From assembly GCA_964626565.1 (NCBI GenBank), contig CAZVFX010000013.1, positions 1 to 64,000 on the forward strand: a stretch of 64,000 bases of DNA. The letters are read 5' to 3'. The first letter of the stretch is position 1. The number at the start of each line of letters is the position of its first letter. Under the pieces are notes generated by a model. The model saw nothing but the letters and a program-made list of their open reading frames with translations. It did not search any database and was not told the origin of the DNA. Positions 1 through 7,945 of the stretch are shown piece after piece. The translations under genes were made by a program, and so were the position numbers. Origin of the DNA: CAZVFX01 sp964626565 (GTDB taxonomy: Bacteria > Myxococcota_A > UBA9042 > CAIXZC01).

Positions 1-35
1 TGCGGATTTTGATGGTGGCGCCTGATCGGGAAGGC

Positions 36-70
36 AATTAGTAATTACCAATTATCAATTTTCAATTGGT
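36..70. repeat. AATT-type heptad tandem repeat
   Basis: Five consecutive seven-base units, each starting AATT (AATTAGT, AATTACC, AATTATC, AATTTTC, AATTGGT), run into the stop codon of the minus-strand exported-protein gene that ends at 62. The AT richness contrasts with the GC-rich surroundings. It resembles the degenerate heptad repeats (STRR type) known from several bacterial groups. The rest of positions 1-35 holds nothing recognisable. Confidence 0.6.
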
Positions 71-1285
71 TTCGCCGTAGATGGAGATTTCTCCGATTCG
101 GCTGAAGGTCGGTGTCCCCTTCTCATCAACAAACTGAATCTTGAGCCAGCGCGCGGTGCGCTGCTCTCCGGGAATCTGGAGATTGAGGTTCCAGAAGCGG
201 TTTTCCCCACCTTCCCAGTTGCTCAGGACCTCCCAGTCCGCGTCGGTGGGCTCTTCGACTGAGGAGGTGAGAAACTCGATGTTCGCGTTCTTGTGGTCGA
301 ACACGGTGGCGTTGTGGATGAACAGCTCGTCCAGGGTCACCTCGCCCCGCAAGTTGAGGACCAGGCAGCGGAAGTCCTCCGCATCAACCCCGCCGCCCAG
401 TACCTGGACTGCGTTGTCCCCAGAGAACTTCCCATCCACGAGGTCGAACAGGTTCTTGTCCGAGCAGGTGCGCCCCGAGGTGTTGTCATCCGGGTCCCGG
501 TACCAGATCCCCACTCCCCGGGGGTTGGTGACAGAGAACGAATGCCAGGCAGTGCGATAGCGCATGCCGTCGGTGAGCGCCACAAGGTGAACTTTGTGGT
601 CTTTTTTTGCCACGCATTCAGCCGCGTCGTCTTTTACCGGTCCCTCACACGGCTCCAGCGCGGTCAGCGGCAGAGAGAAGGTGGTGCCTTCCACCTCTTC
701 CGTCCACGCAGTGCCGTCGACGTAGAGCACGTATTTGCCCTGCTCCGGTGCGCGTTCGCTTTCAGGCCAGTCGAAGGTGACCTCGTTGGCGCTCACCGTC
801 ACTGCGGGGTCGGCCATATCCCAGAAGCTCATCTCTCCCAGGTCGACATCCAGTTTGTTATTGCTGAACTGGAACGAATCGGTGGCCAGCGCCATGGGCT
901 TCTCCGTGCCGTCGGCAATGGCAGCCCACGCCACGAAATATGCGGCCCAGTTCTGATTCTTGGCGTTAGCTTCGGCCCCGGTGAATTCAAAGTAGAACTC
1001 CCCATTCGAGTCGGTAGTGGTCTCCTTGAACGCTTTGGCTTGCGTATTGACGATGGTGCCGACGAGCCAGTCTACGTCGAGCACGTCCAGGTCGGTCTTG
1101 TGCAGTTTCACCGCCAGTCCGGATGCGGGAGTGCCGTCGGTCAGCACCAGACGTCCGGTGAGGGTAACGGTGGCTTCATCGGAAACAGGGGCCTGGCACC
1201 CGAAATATGGGCCTTCCCCAACCAGCATCACCGAGATGGCCGGAATGGCCAGGAGAGCTGCAATCGCTGCAAGCTTCGTCTTCAT
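62..1285 (-). CDS. Exported beta-sandwich protein with C-terminal discoidin-like domain
   Basis: A 407-residue exported protein of unknown function. Residues 1 to about 25 form a signal peptide (basic MKTK, hydrophobic core). A Cys at 30 lies close behind, but the -3 residue is not a classical lipobox residue. Residues about 40-110 look like a carboxypeptidase-regulatory or CNA-B-type beta-sandwich (VTLTGRLVLTDGTPASG, then a TTTDSNGEFYF strand pair). Residues about 290-405 have the hydrophobic pattern of a galactose-binding/F5-8 type C (discoidin) domain, ending in R-I-G-E-I-S-I-Y-G. Together these suggest binding to a surface carbohydrate or protein. The start is set by GGAGG five to six bases upstream. 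It is monocistronic with its own promoter at 1336-1364. Domain calls are by eye. Confidence 0.75.
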   Translation of the reverse strand: MKTKLAAIAALLAIPAISVMLVGEGPYFGCQAPVSDEATVTLTGRLVLTDGTPASGLAVKLHKTDLDVLDVDWLVGTIVNTQAKAFKETTTDSNGEFYFEFTGAEANAKNQNWAAYFVAWAAIADGTEKPMALATDSFQFSNNKLDVDLGEMSFWDMADPAVTVSANEVTFDWPESERAPEQGKYVLYVDGTAWTEEVEGTTFSLPLTALEPCEGPVKDDAAECVAKKDHKVHLVALTDGMRYRTAWHSFSVTNPRGVGIWYRDPDDNTSGRTCSDKNLFDLVDGKFSGDNAVQVLGGGVDAEDFRCLVLNLRGEVTLDELFIHNATVFDHKNANIEFLTSSVEEPTDADWEVLSNWEGGENRFWNLNLQIPGEQRTARWLKIQFVDEKGTPTFSRIGEISIYGETN

Positions 1286-1335
1286 GATATCCTCCAGTTT
1301 GGACTCCAGAAGTTGATTTCAAGCGAATGGTCCAC

Positions 1336-1364
1336 ATTAAACGCACAAATCCGTCGGAATTCAA
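1336..1364 (-). promoter_or_regulatory. sigma70-like promoter for the exported beta-sandwich gene
   Basis: On the minus strand TTGAAT (1364-1359), a 17 nt spacer and TTTAAT (1341-1336), giving a leader of about 45 nt before the ATG at 1285. It diverges from the maf promoter. Confidence 0.55.
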
Positions 1365-1390
1365 CTTTTGTGTGTGGCTGTTCCCGGTCA

Positions 1391-1419
1391 TTGACGGTAG
1401 CTGATGCTGCGGGTATGAT
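1391..1419 (+). promoter_or_regulatory. sigma70-like promoter for maf
   Basis: TTGACG (1391-1396), a 17 nt spacer and TATGAT (1414-1419). Transcription would start near 1426, about 24 nt before the maf start codon, whose GGGAGG site lies at 1437-1442. Confidence 0.75.
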
Positions 1420-1449
1420 ACGCAAAGAGTTTTCCTGGGAGGTTCTTAC

Positions 1450-2124
1450 ATGGCTTATCAGTTGATTCTGGCTTCCGCGTCGCCGCGGCGTAAAGATCTG
1501 CTCGAGAAGATCGGGTTTACGGTGAAGATAGTCCCTGCCGACGTCGAGGAAGTGATGTTGGAGGACGAGGACCCCACCGAGTTTGTTAAGCGCATGAGCC
1601 GCACAAAGGTGCTGGCCGTGGTGCAACGGCTGAAAGGCACCATGGAGGTTTCCGGCGGAGAGGAAGGCCAGGACACCGGTCAGACTGCCCCGATTCCGGT
1701 GGGCACGTCTCGTGACCCGTCGGCCCGCTGGGTGGTCGGGGCTGACACCATCGTAGTGCTGGCGGGCGAAGTGCTGGGCAAACCGAAGGATGTTGACGGC
1801 GCCTTTGATATGCTTCAGCGGTTGAGCGGGAACGAGCATACGGTGGTGACCGGTTTCTGCGTATTCGACCTGCTGAAAAACAAGGAAGGCATCCAGGCCG
1901 TGGTGTCCCGGGTCAAGATGAAGCGCATGTCCCGACCGGAGATCGAGAAGTACCTGGCGGTGGGAGAATCTCTGGACAAGGCCGGCTCATACGCGGTGCA
2001 GGGTGTGGGTTCCTACCTTATCGATTCCATCACCGGCTCATACTCCAACGTGGTTGGACTACCGTTGTGTCACCTGATGGAGATGTTCGAGGAAATGGGC
2101 GCCGATGACATTCTCCCCTACTAG
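1450..2124 (+). CDS. maf: Maf-family nucleotide pyrophosphatase
   Basis: Cytoplasmic Maf/YhdE-type nucleoside triphosphate pyrophosphatase, a house-cleaning enzyme that hydrolyses non-canonical or selected NTPs to the monophosphate. The N-terminal ILASASPRRKDLL signature is intact, as are the GADTIVV block with the catalytic Asp, the GKPKD loop, the HTVVTGF strand and the SYAVQG motif near the C terminus. At 224 residues it is longer than the usual 190-200. The extra length is a Gly/Pro-rich insertion of about 25 residues (around residues 64-90) between helix 2 and the GADTIVV strand, absent from typical family members. The start codon has GGGAGG 7 nt upstream and a strong promoter. The last 20 nt overlap the next gene, so the two are probably co-transcribed. 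Confidence 0.93.
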   Translation: MAYQLILASASPRRKDLLEKIGFTVKIVPADVEEVMLEDEDPTEFVKRMSRTKVLAVVQRLKGTMEVSGGEEGQDTGQTAPIPVGTSRDPSARWVVGADTIVVLAGEVLGKPKDVDGAFDMLQRLSGNEHTVVTGFCVFDLLKNKEGIQAVVSRVKMKRMSRPEIEKYLAVGESLDKAGSYAVQGVGSYLIDSITGSYSNVVGLPLCHLMEMFEEMGADDILPY

Positions 2125-2755
2125 CCTGAGAGCCGGCGCGGTTGTTGCCCTGCTCGCCCTTTTCACCATTGCCTGCGGTCCCGGCCACACGGGAGGTCTG
2201 AAGCCCAGGGTCGGTCAGATCGTGGTGGACGGCTTCGACGAGGACTCGGGGCACTGGGAGCTTGGGGAGTCCCGCTACTGGACGGGGGAAGCCCGAGGCG
2301 GGCAGTTGCGGGTGACCAACACGCCACTGGGCACCGGGGTGTCGCCCATCTGGTTCAGTGGGCAAGTTCCTCGCGACTTTGAAGTCGCGGTCCAGGCGAC
2401 AATCGACAAGGAGGGACTCGACGGTGGCTGGGGGCTGGAGTTCGGAGCCAGCGGCCGCAAGTATGCATACCGTGTGTTGCTCTATGCTTCCGGCCGGTTC
2501 TGTGTGGACCGGCTGTTTGGACTCTATCCTGAGTTCATACATTGCATACCCGTCCAGCCCGAGGTCCACGCCGGTGAAGCCGCCAATGTCCTGTCCGCGA
2601 AAGTGGAAGGGGATACCATCTCTGTGTCGGTAAACGATCAGCTCATCGTCGCTTTCCGTGACGACCGTTACGAGCCGGGGGAACTGGCCCTGGCGGTAGC
2701 AGGTGCGGGCACCGGCGTCACCTTCAAGGATCTCGTTATCGTTTCTCTCGACTGA
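2105..2755 (+). CDS. Lipoprotein with LamG/DUF1080-like beta-sandwich
   Basis: A 216-residue lipoprotein. The N terminus has a hydrophobic core ending in a lipobox (FTIAC, Cys24), followed by a short Gly-rich linker. Residues about 38-215 form a single jelly-roll-like domain (DGFDEDSGHWELGESRYW ... VAVAGAGTGVTFKDLVI) of the kind seen in LamG or 3-keto-disaccharide hydrolase (DUF1080) domains. Such domains usually bind glycans, and no catalytic residues could be assigned. The start lies inside the end of maf (20 nt overlap), which implies translational coupling. It converges on the next lipoprotein gene with a 9 nt gap. The sequence supports an envelope location but not a specific ligand. Confidence 0.75.
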   Translation: MTFSPTSLRAGAVVALLALFTIACGPGHTGGLKPRVGQIVVDGFDEDSGHWELGESRYWTGEARGGQLRVTNTPLGTGVSPIWFSGQVPRDFEVAVQATIDKEGLDGGWGLEFGASGRKYAYRVLLYASGRFCVDRLFGLYPEFIHCIPVQPEVHAGEAANVLSAKVEGDTISVSVNDQLIVAFRDDRYEPGELALAVAGAGTGVTFKDLVIVSLD

Positions 2756-2764
2756 TTTTGCAGG

Positions 2765-3352
2765 CTATTTAAACTCGGGGCACAAGCCGATGCAGTCGCC
2801 CCAGAAGTCTGTTCCAGTCCCCACCGTAGTCAGGCAGACATTATACATCTGAATGATAGGGTCGGCCTGGTCGGCAGCGGTATTGGCGAGGAAGTCGAAT
2901 TGGCACAACGCCCTCGGTTTTGTCGCACACTCCGACGTGTTTTCGTGGAGATTCCACCAGTTCAGCGCAAACGCGACGCATGAGTCTCCTCCGTGCCCGA
3001 TGGCGCAGGCTACCGATTCCTCAGTGCAGTTTGCCAACATGCAGTTGACCGCGGCGTTGGCGTCGGTGAGAAAAGCTGCGCACGCGGTGTCCCGGCATTC
3101 TTCAAGGGGCAACAGTTTCTCCAACTCCTCTTCTTCCTCGACCTTTTCTTTGCATTCATCCAGCGCAGTCTGACTCATGCCCAATTCGTAGACGCAATGG
3201 TAGTACTCGGAGCACGAAATCCCGGGCTCGGGCGGCGCCGCGTCCGCGCCGGTGTCGGGTAACGAGAACTTGAGGAAGGCGGTGTCCACCTCCACTCCGC
3301 ACGACGCCAGCAGGAGCAGGATGGGCAGCCAGGCAGCGGGACGAACGACCAT
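2765..3352 (-). CDS. Small Cys-rich helical lipoprotein
   Basis: A 195-residue lipoprotein that I do not recognise. The signal peptide ends in the lipobox LLASC (Cys18). The mature part has about a dozen Cys residues in a mostly helical context (CSEYYHC, EECRDTAC, NCMLANC, SVACAIG), unlike the Asp/Gly-rich Cys repeats of the other exported proteins here. This Cys spacing is common in small secreted proteins of Myxococcota and suggests disulphide-stapled helical hairpins. The start is supported by GGAGGT 5 nt upstream and by an excellent promoter at 3389-3418. No partner is evident; the flanking genes run in the opposite direction. Confidence 0.72.
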   Translation of the reverse strand: MVVRPAAWLPILLLLASCGVEVDTAFLKFSLPDTGADAAPPEPGISCSEYYHCVYELGMSQTALDECKEKVEEEEELEKLLPLEECRDTACAAFLTDANAAVNCMLANCTEESVACAIGHGGDSCVAFALNWWNLHENTSECATKPRALCQFDFLANTAADQADPIIQMYNVCLTTVGTGTDFWGDCIGLCPEFK

Positions 3353-3388
3353 GAATTACCTCCGGAGCGAACTCTCCGTCTGGGAGCC

Positions 3389-3418
3389 ATTATAGTACCA
3401 GTCACCACCTGTTGGCAA
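3389..3418 (-). promoter_or_regulatory. Near-consensus sigma70 promoter
   Basis: On the minus strand TTGCCA (3418-3413), an 18 nt spacer and a perfect TATAAT (3394-3389). It drives the small Cys-rich lipoprotein gene that starts at 3352. Confidence 0.8.
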
Positions 3419-3436
3419 TATCGTCGCTACTTACCG

Positions 3437-3465
3437 TTGCGCCGAAGCCCTGCTCTGTTTACTAT
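3437..3465 (+). promoter_or_regulatory. Probable sigma70 promoter for the NHL lipoprotein
   Basis: TTGCGC (3437-3442), a 17 nt spacer and TACTAT (3460-3465), divergent from the promoter at 3389-3418. The ATG at 3491 follows a GGAGG at 3477-3481. Confidence 0.45.
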
Positions 3466-3490
3466 AGCGAGTACGCGGAGGTGAAGGAAG

Positions 3491-5278
3491 ATGGGTAGAA
3501 CTCGGTTGGTTGTTTTGCTCGCGACGGTGGCTGTTCTGGCGGCTTGCGGCGGCAAGAGCGGCGGTGGTGATACGAAATCGGTCAACCCGCCTGTCGACGG
3601 AAGCGGAGATGAGGCCGATGGCTCAGATGCGGTTGCTAAACTCTGCACTCCCGGCGAGAAGTCGTGCGGAGAAGAGGGTGGGGTGCTTCAGTGCACCGCT
3701 GACGGAATGGCATGGGAGACCCTGGCCGAATGTGATGATGGCAACGTATGTACGGACGATGAGTGCGACGGCGGTGAGTGCGTGTTCAAACCTACTGCCA
3801 AGTGTGACGACTCGGACCCCTGTACCGAGGACCTCTGCCTCCACTTCTCCGGTGAATGCCTGAACGCTCCGCAGCCCAGCGCCGCGGATTGTTGTAGCAG
3901 CGACGCGCAATGCGATGACGGGTTTGAGTGCACCACCGATCTGTGCGACCTGGCCACGAAGATGTGCGTGAATATGGTGGAAGATGTATGCGCCGAGTTG
4001 GTCTTCGAGTTCGGTGAGAAAGGGAGTAACAAGGGTCAACTGAAGAACCCGAAGGGGATGGAAGTCTTCCCCGATGGGCGGGTCGCGGTGGCGGACTCCG
4101 GTAACGATCGCGTGCAGATCTTTTCCGCTGCGGGCGAGCAACTCGGCGAACTTACCGAGGCGTTGGGCGAGCCTCTCAAGGCCCCGGGTTGTGTCTACCG
4201 CGCCGACGACGGGACCGTTTATGTTTGCGATACCGGCAACGACCGGGTGGTGATTCTCGATGAAGCACTCGAGCCTAAGGATGTGTGGCCGCCGGAAGGG
4301 TACACCTCCGTCCTCTTCTTCTCGCCTCTGGACATCGTTGTGGATGGCGAGGGGGCTGCGTACGTAGCCGATGGTTCGGGCGAAGGTTTCGATGAAGGGA
4401 ATCGCATCATGAAGTTGAACGAGAACGGCCAGGTGGTGGCCCTGCAAGGCAAGACGGGACAAGCGCTGGGCAATTTTAACGTTCCATCGGCCATCACGCT
4501 TTCTCCGTCCGGAACTCTGTTTGTGACGGACCAGGGCAACGACCGGTTCCAGACCCTCGATCCGGAGGCCCTTGAACCGCTGCAGGCGTGGGGAGTGGAA
4601 GGGGACGCCCTCGGGGAATTGGATGGCCCTTCGGACATAGTTTTCGCGCCTAACGGACTCATCGTACTGGTGGATGCGGGGAATCAACGGATGCATGTGA
4701 TCGGGTCTTGCCAGCCCGATTGTTCCGGGCGGGTTTGCGGCTACGACGGCTGCGATGGGAACTGCCTGGCTCCGCTGCTTGAAGCGTACAGCGCCATCGA
4801 CGGAATCGACGGGTGCCCCGGGTTTGCTCCCTGCAATGACGACTCCGGTCAGTGCGAAGGGTGGGTCGCAGAAGGTGGCGAGGGGTGCATCGCGGCAACG
4901 GAAGCCGACGAGAACCCGGCCGGCTGCGACGATTGCGCGTGCCAGGCGTGCGTGTGCGAGGGGGTGGACCCTGTGGACCCGGCCTTCTACTTCGAAGGCG
5001 GGGATAGCGATCCTTTTTGTTGCGAAACTGCGTGGGATGAAACCTGCGTCTTTGAGTGCATGTACGTGTGCGGCCACAGTTGCGAGTTGGAAGAACAAGG
5101 TCCCAAAGACATCACGTTCAAGGGAGTTGGCTTCTGGCACCACGCCGGTGACGGCAACTTAGCTGCGCCGCTGAAGACAGCCTACCACCTGGACCGCTAC
5201 GTCTACGTATTGGACACAGTCAAGGCAAAGGTCTACGTCTACCGGGTCTTCTACGGCGACCTTGAGGCCGGCGAGTAG
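3491..5278 (+). CDS. NHL-propeller Cys-rich lipoprotein
   Basis: A 595-residue lipoprotein exported to the envelope. The signal peptide ends in VLAAC (Cys19) and is followed by a low-complexity linker. Residues about 52-165 hold Cys-rich C-D-D-G/C-T-x-D motifs. Residues about 170-405 contain NHL-type repeats, recognisable by the recurring F-G-x-x-G...L-x-x-P-x-G...V-A-D-x-G-N-D-R-V-Q-I pattern seen at least four times; these should fold as a beta-propeller used for protein or glycan binding. A second Cys-rich region follows (about 410-540; CGYDGCDGNC, DDCACQACVC), then a C-terminal beta-rich piece. No catalytic site is apparent. It is likely a surface binding protein related in design to the other Cys-rich lipoproteins of this window. 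Confidence 0.82.
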   Translation: MGRTRLVVLLATVAVLAACGGKSGGGDTKSVNPPVDGSGDEADGSDAVAKLCTPGEKSCGEEGGVLQCTADGMAWETLAECDDGNVCTDDECDGGECVFKPTAKCDDSDPCTEDLCLHFSGECLNAPQPSAADCCSSDAQCDDGFECTTDLCDLATKMCVNMVEDVCAELVFEFGEKGSNKGQLKNPKGMEVFPDGRVAVADSGNDRVQIFSAAGEQLGELTEALGEPLKAPGCVYRADDGTVYVCDTGNDRVVILDEALEPKDVWPPEGYTSVLFFSPLDIVVDGEGAAYVADGSGEGFDEGNRIMKLNENGQVVALQGKTGQALGNFNVPSAITLSPSGTLFVTDQGNDRFQTLDPEALEPLQAWGVEGDALGELDGPSDIVFAPNGLIVLVDAGNQRMHVIGSCQPDCSGRVCGYDGCDGNCLAPLLEAYSAIDGIDGCPGFAPCNDDSGQCEGWVAEGGEGCIAATEADENPAGCDDCACQACVCEGVDPVDPAFYFEGGDSDPFCCETAWDETCVFECMYVCGHSCELEEQGPKDITFKGVGFWHHAGDGNLAAPLKTAYHLDRYVYVLDTVKAKVYVYRVFYGDLEAGE

Positions 5279-5303
5279 CCGCGCCGCCGGGAGGAACCAA
5301 CCC

Positions 5304-5885
5304 TTGGATTCCCAATTGGAAGTTGAAGTCAAGCTTACTCTCCTGTCGCCATCACCCTTGAGCAGGTTCCGGGCCGTACTGGGTCCACCGCGGGAAAAAA
5401 GAGAGCAACTTAACCGCTATTTTGTGCCCGCCGCTCCCGCCCGCACCGTGGTGCGCGTGAGGGAAGAAGGGGGTGGCCTTGTTTTGACCGTAAAGACCGG
5501 CGGAGAGCGGAATCCCAACGGCATCTTCCGGCGGCCGGAGCGGAACCTGGCGATCCCGCCCGAGTGGCTCTTCTCGCTCCTGGAAACCGGTGAGTGCGAC
5601 GACCTGTTCACCGACTCGGTGATGCAGGGGGTCCAACCCCCTCTAGCCTATTTGGGTCAGCTCAGAAACACCCGCCACCTGTTCAATTTCGAACGCTGGA
5701 CAATCGAACTGGACCACACCTTCTATTCGGATGGGGAAGAGATCTGGGAGGTGGAGATCGAAGCTGATGATGCCGAGGAGGCTCTGGGCCGGGTGTCGCA
5801 GTGGCTCGATGCTCAGGGAATTGACTGGCAGCCGTCAGTTTCTGGCAAGTTCAGTCTCTTCCTCGCGAAGCGTAGTGCGAAGTAG
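5304..5885 (+). CDS. CYTH-domain protein
   Basis: A CYTH-fold protein (adenylate cyclase class 2/thiamine triphosphatase superfamily), 193 residues. The diagnostic E-x-E-x-K (E6, E8, K10) is at the N terminus. Charged strand motifs RVREE, LTVKT, WTIELDHT and WEVEIE line the expected tunnel and would bind a triphosphate substrate with divalent metal. CYTH enzymes of this length hydrolyse triphosphates or inorganic polyphosphate, and the substrate cannot be assigned here. I chose the TTG at 5304 because GGGAGGA lies 8 nt upstream and because the earlier TTG (5262) would add 14 residues inside the preceding gene. The 3' end overlaps the convergent methyltransferase gene by 51 nt. Confidence 0.82.
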   Translation: MDSQLEVEVKLTLLSPSPLSRFRAVLGPPREKREQLNRYFVPAAPARTVVRVREEGGGLVLTVKTGGERNPNGIFRRPERNLAIPPEWLFSLLETGECDDLFTDSVMQGVQPPLAYLGQLRNTRHLFNFERWTIELDHTFYSDGEEIWEVEIEADDAEEALGRVSQWLDAQGIDWQPSVSGKFSLFLAKRSAK

Positions 5886-6671
5886 TTCGGCGTTTCGTTC
5901 CGCCAGGTAGCGCTTGATGGAAAGGTCTATATAGTCGTCTTCCAGTTCGATGCCCACATACCTGCGCTCGTGCTTTACTGCCGCAACTCCGGTGGTGGCG
6001 CTGCCGCTGAACGGGTCGAGGATCAGGTCTCCTTCCACAGTTGAGGCGAGAACGATTCGCTCCAGCAGCGCCAGGGGCTTTTGAGTCGGATGCTTGCCAA
6101 AGGACTTCTCGTCCTTGCGAGGGGGAAGTATGTTCCACAGGCTTTGCATCTGTTTGCCGCCGTTCATCTCCTTCATATCTTTGTAGTTGAAGAGGTATTT
6201 TGAACTGGTGTCCCGCGCGGCCCAGAGAATGGTCTCTGTGGCGTGGGTGAAGTAGCGGCAGCAGAGATTCGGCGGCGGATTTCGCTTGTACCATGAGATG
6301 TCGTTGAGCACCTTGTAGCCCAACTGCATCATGGCGTGGCCCACGGAGAAGATCACGTGCCTGGTGCCCGAGACCCAAATCGTCCCGTTGGGTTTCAACA
6401 CTCGCTGGCACTCTTTCAGCCAGGCGAACTGGAAGCGGAAGTCACGGTCGACACCTTGGGACTTGTCCCAGTTGCCCTTGTCCACTTTCACGCGACGGCC
6501 CGATTTGCAGGTGCTGCCCCCGTTTGAAAGGAAGTAAGGGGGGTCGGCAAAGACCACATCCACGCTCTCCGAGGGAATGCGCCGGAGCAACTTGAGCGAG
6601 TCTCCCTGATAGAGGACAAACTCCTCCGGGCTGCTCTTAAATACCGGTTTCTTGCCCGGGATCTTGATCAT
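5835..6671 (-). CDS. Orphan beta-class adenine-specific DNA methyltransferase
   Basis: Site-specific DNA methyltransferase of 278 residues. The catalytic motif IV is DPPY at residues 43-46, followed by FLSNGG and then KGNWDKS. The AdoMet-binding motif (DPFSGSATTG) lies near the C terminus, which gives the beta-class order. HPTQKP precedes that motif, as is usual in this class. The overall layout resembles the DpnA/M.HinfI type, so N6-adenine methylation of a short palindrome is likely, but the target cannot be read from sequence. No restriction endonuclease gene is adjacent, so it is an orphan with a probable regulatory or defensive role. AGGAGGTG lies 7 nt before the ATG and a candidate promoter at 6694-6721. 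Confidence 0.9.
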   Translation of the reverse strand: MIKIPGKKPVFKSSPEEFVLYQGDSLKLLRRIPSESVDVVFADPPYFLSNGGSTCKSGRRVKVDKGNWDKSQGVDRDFRFQFAWLKECQRVLKPNGTIWVSGTRHVIFSVGHAMMQLGYKVLNDISWYKRNPPPNLCCRYFTHATETILWAARDTSSKYLFNYKDMKEMNGGKQMQSLWNILPPRKDEKSFGKHPTQKPLALLERIVLASTVEGDLILDPFSGSATTGVAAVKHERRYVGIELEDDYIDLSIKRYLAERNAELLRTTLREEETELARN

Positions 6672-6693
6672 CTTTGAGCACCTCCTTTTGACA

Positions 6694-6721
6694 AGTCTAG
6701 CCCATGCCGGTGGACGCGCAA
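6694..6721 (-). promoter_or_regulatory. Candidate sigma70 promoter for the DNA methyltransferase
   Basis: On the minus strand TTGCGC (6721-6716), a 16 nt spacer and TAGACT (6699-6694), about 20 nt upstream of the start codon. The leader is short but contains the strong AGGAGGTG ribosome-binding site. Confidence 0.4.
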
Positions 6722-6748
6722 CTTTCTGCGCACTTGCCTGAAGTGGTG

Positions 6749-7939
6749 CTAACGGAGTGACAGAATGCCAAAGCTACCCGCCTCGAGTGTGCCGGGCGGG
6801 GAGAACTGCACCGTGGCAAGAGCCGGGCTGCCTGACTGGTCGATGCCCAGGGCCGGGAAGAAGAGGCCGGTTGAAGGATGCTCGGTCAGGATGCCCCAGG
6901 TGCCGGAAGACTCGAGGTCGCGCACGTAGAGGACGTTTTCTATTCGATTATGGTACGACAGGAACACCTTCCCTGAGCCGGCGTCGGCGGCGAGAGAGAG
7001 GCCGAAGGGAAGCCGGGGGCCACCGTCTGCCGGAAGGACTGCTCCCGGGTCGGCCACAAAAACCGAGACCTGCCCCGATTCGCTGGTCGCGTATTTGAGG
7101 GTCCCCGTCGCCTCGTCCAGATAGGTAATGACCAGACCGTAGGTGGTGTGCCGGTGCGCTAGTGCTGCGACCACTGCATCCTCATCGATTACAGTGCCGG
7201 TCCACCCCGATTCCTGCTTCCAGGAGACGGATAGCAACCCTGCGGGGCAGGCGGCAGAGAAGATTGTCTTCTTGCCGCCCAGGACCGCGACTACACAAGG
7301 TGCAGCCGGTGCGCCCAGAGCGTCGGTCAATCCAACCTCAGCCGGCTCAAACGGCACCTGGTCCAGCGAGGATGCGTACAGCAACTTGCCGTCCCCATCG
7401 CCAACACAAATGTGGGCCCCAGCCTCGGGATCCCAGAACGCGTGTAGATGGGTCAACGGTGAGGGGAGGGTGAACAACTCTTCCAGTAGCCACCCCCCCG
7501 GAGTCTGGCCCGCCAGGACCAGGGAGCCGGCACCCATTTCGATGAGCGCCTTGGGTTGGTCCGGCGACCGCAGCAATCTTATGCGCGGCATGAAGAGCGG
7601 ATCCTTGTCGGGGATGACGGCAATGGTCTGCCAGTCGAAAGCTCCGCCGGATGTTTCCTGTTCCCCGTACAGGAATCGACCCCACAGGCGGTCGAATATC
7701 ACCACGCGGAAACGGCCTTCGTTCATGTAGGCGTCAAAGTATGGACTGACGTTGGCATTGCCGTCGTCGGTGTCAGGTCTCGACATGCACAAACCGCTCT
7801 CTTCATCGCAGAACTGGTCGGATGTGCACGAGTCGTCGCAACGGGGGGCCTCATCGGCCGGACTGCAGGCCGTCAACACGAGCAGGATGCCCAGGAGTGC
7901 GCACCCGCCAAGACTGTGCCGTGCCGAAAGTATCGTCAC
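6749..7939 (-). CDS. Propeller-like lipoprotein, operon partner of the MopE-motif protein
   Basis: A 396-residue lipoprotein with lipobox LTAC (Cys25), then a short disulphide knot (CDDSCTSDQFCDEESGLC, about 32-52) and a long beta-rich region without Cys clusters (about 60-395). The alternating strand pattern and repeated Trp/Gly turns suggest a propeller, but no named repeat family is clear. The GTG start lies 6 nt after the stop of the upstream Cys-rich gene, so both are translated from one message and the proteins may act together on the cell surface. No enzyme motif is evident. Confidence 0.72.
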   Translation of the reverse strand: MTILSARHSLGGCALLGILLVLTACSPADEAPRCDDSCTSDQFCDEESGLCMSRPDTDDGNANVSPYFDAYMNEGRFRVVIFDRLWGRFLYGEQETSGGAFDWQTIAVIPDKDPLFMPRIRLLRSPDQPKALIEMGAGSLVLAGQTPGGWLLEELFTLPSPLTHLHAFWDPEAGAHICVGDGDGKLLYASSLDQVPFEPAEVGLTDALGAPAAPCVVAVLGGKKTIFSAACPAGLLSVSWKQESGWTGTVIDEDAVVAALAHRHTTYGLVITYLDEATGTLKYATSESGQVSVFVADPGAVLPADGGPRLPFGLSLAADAGSGKVFLSYHNRIENVLYVRDLESSGTWGILTEHPSTGLFFPALGIDQSGSPALATVQFSPPGTLEAGSFGILSLR

Positions 7940-7945
7940 CGGGTT

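Noticed and set aside
3623..5143. 506-codon open frame on the minus strand
   Set aside because: It is fully antisense to the NHL lipoprotein gene, whose lipobox, repeats and ribosome-binding site are convincing; the open frame follows from GC-rich codon use.
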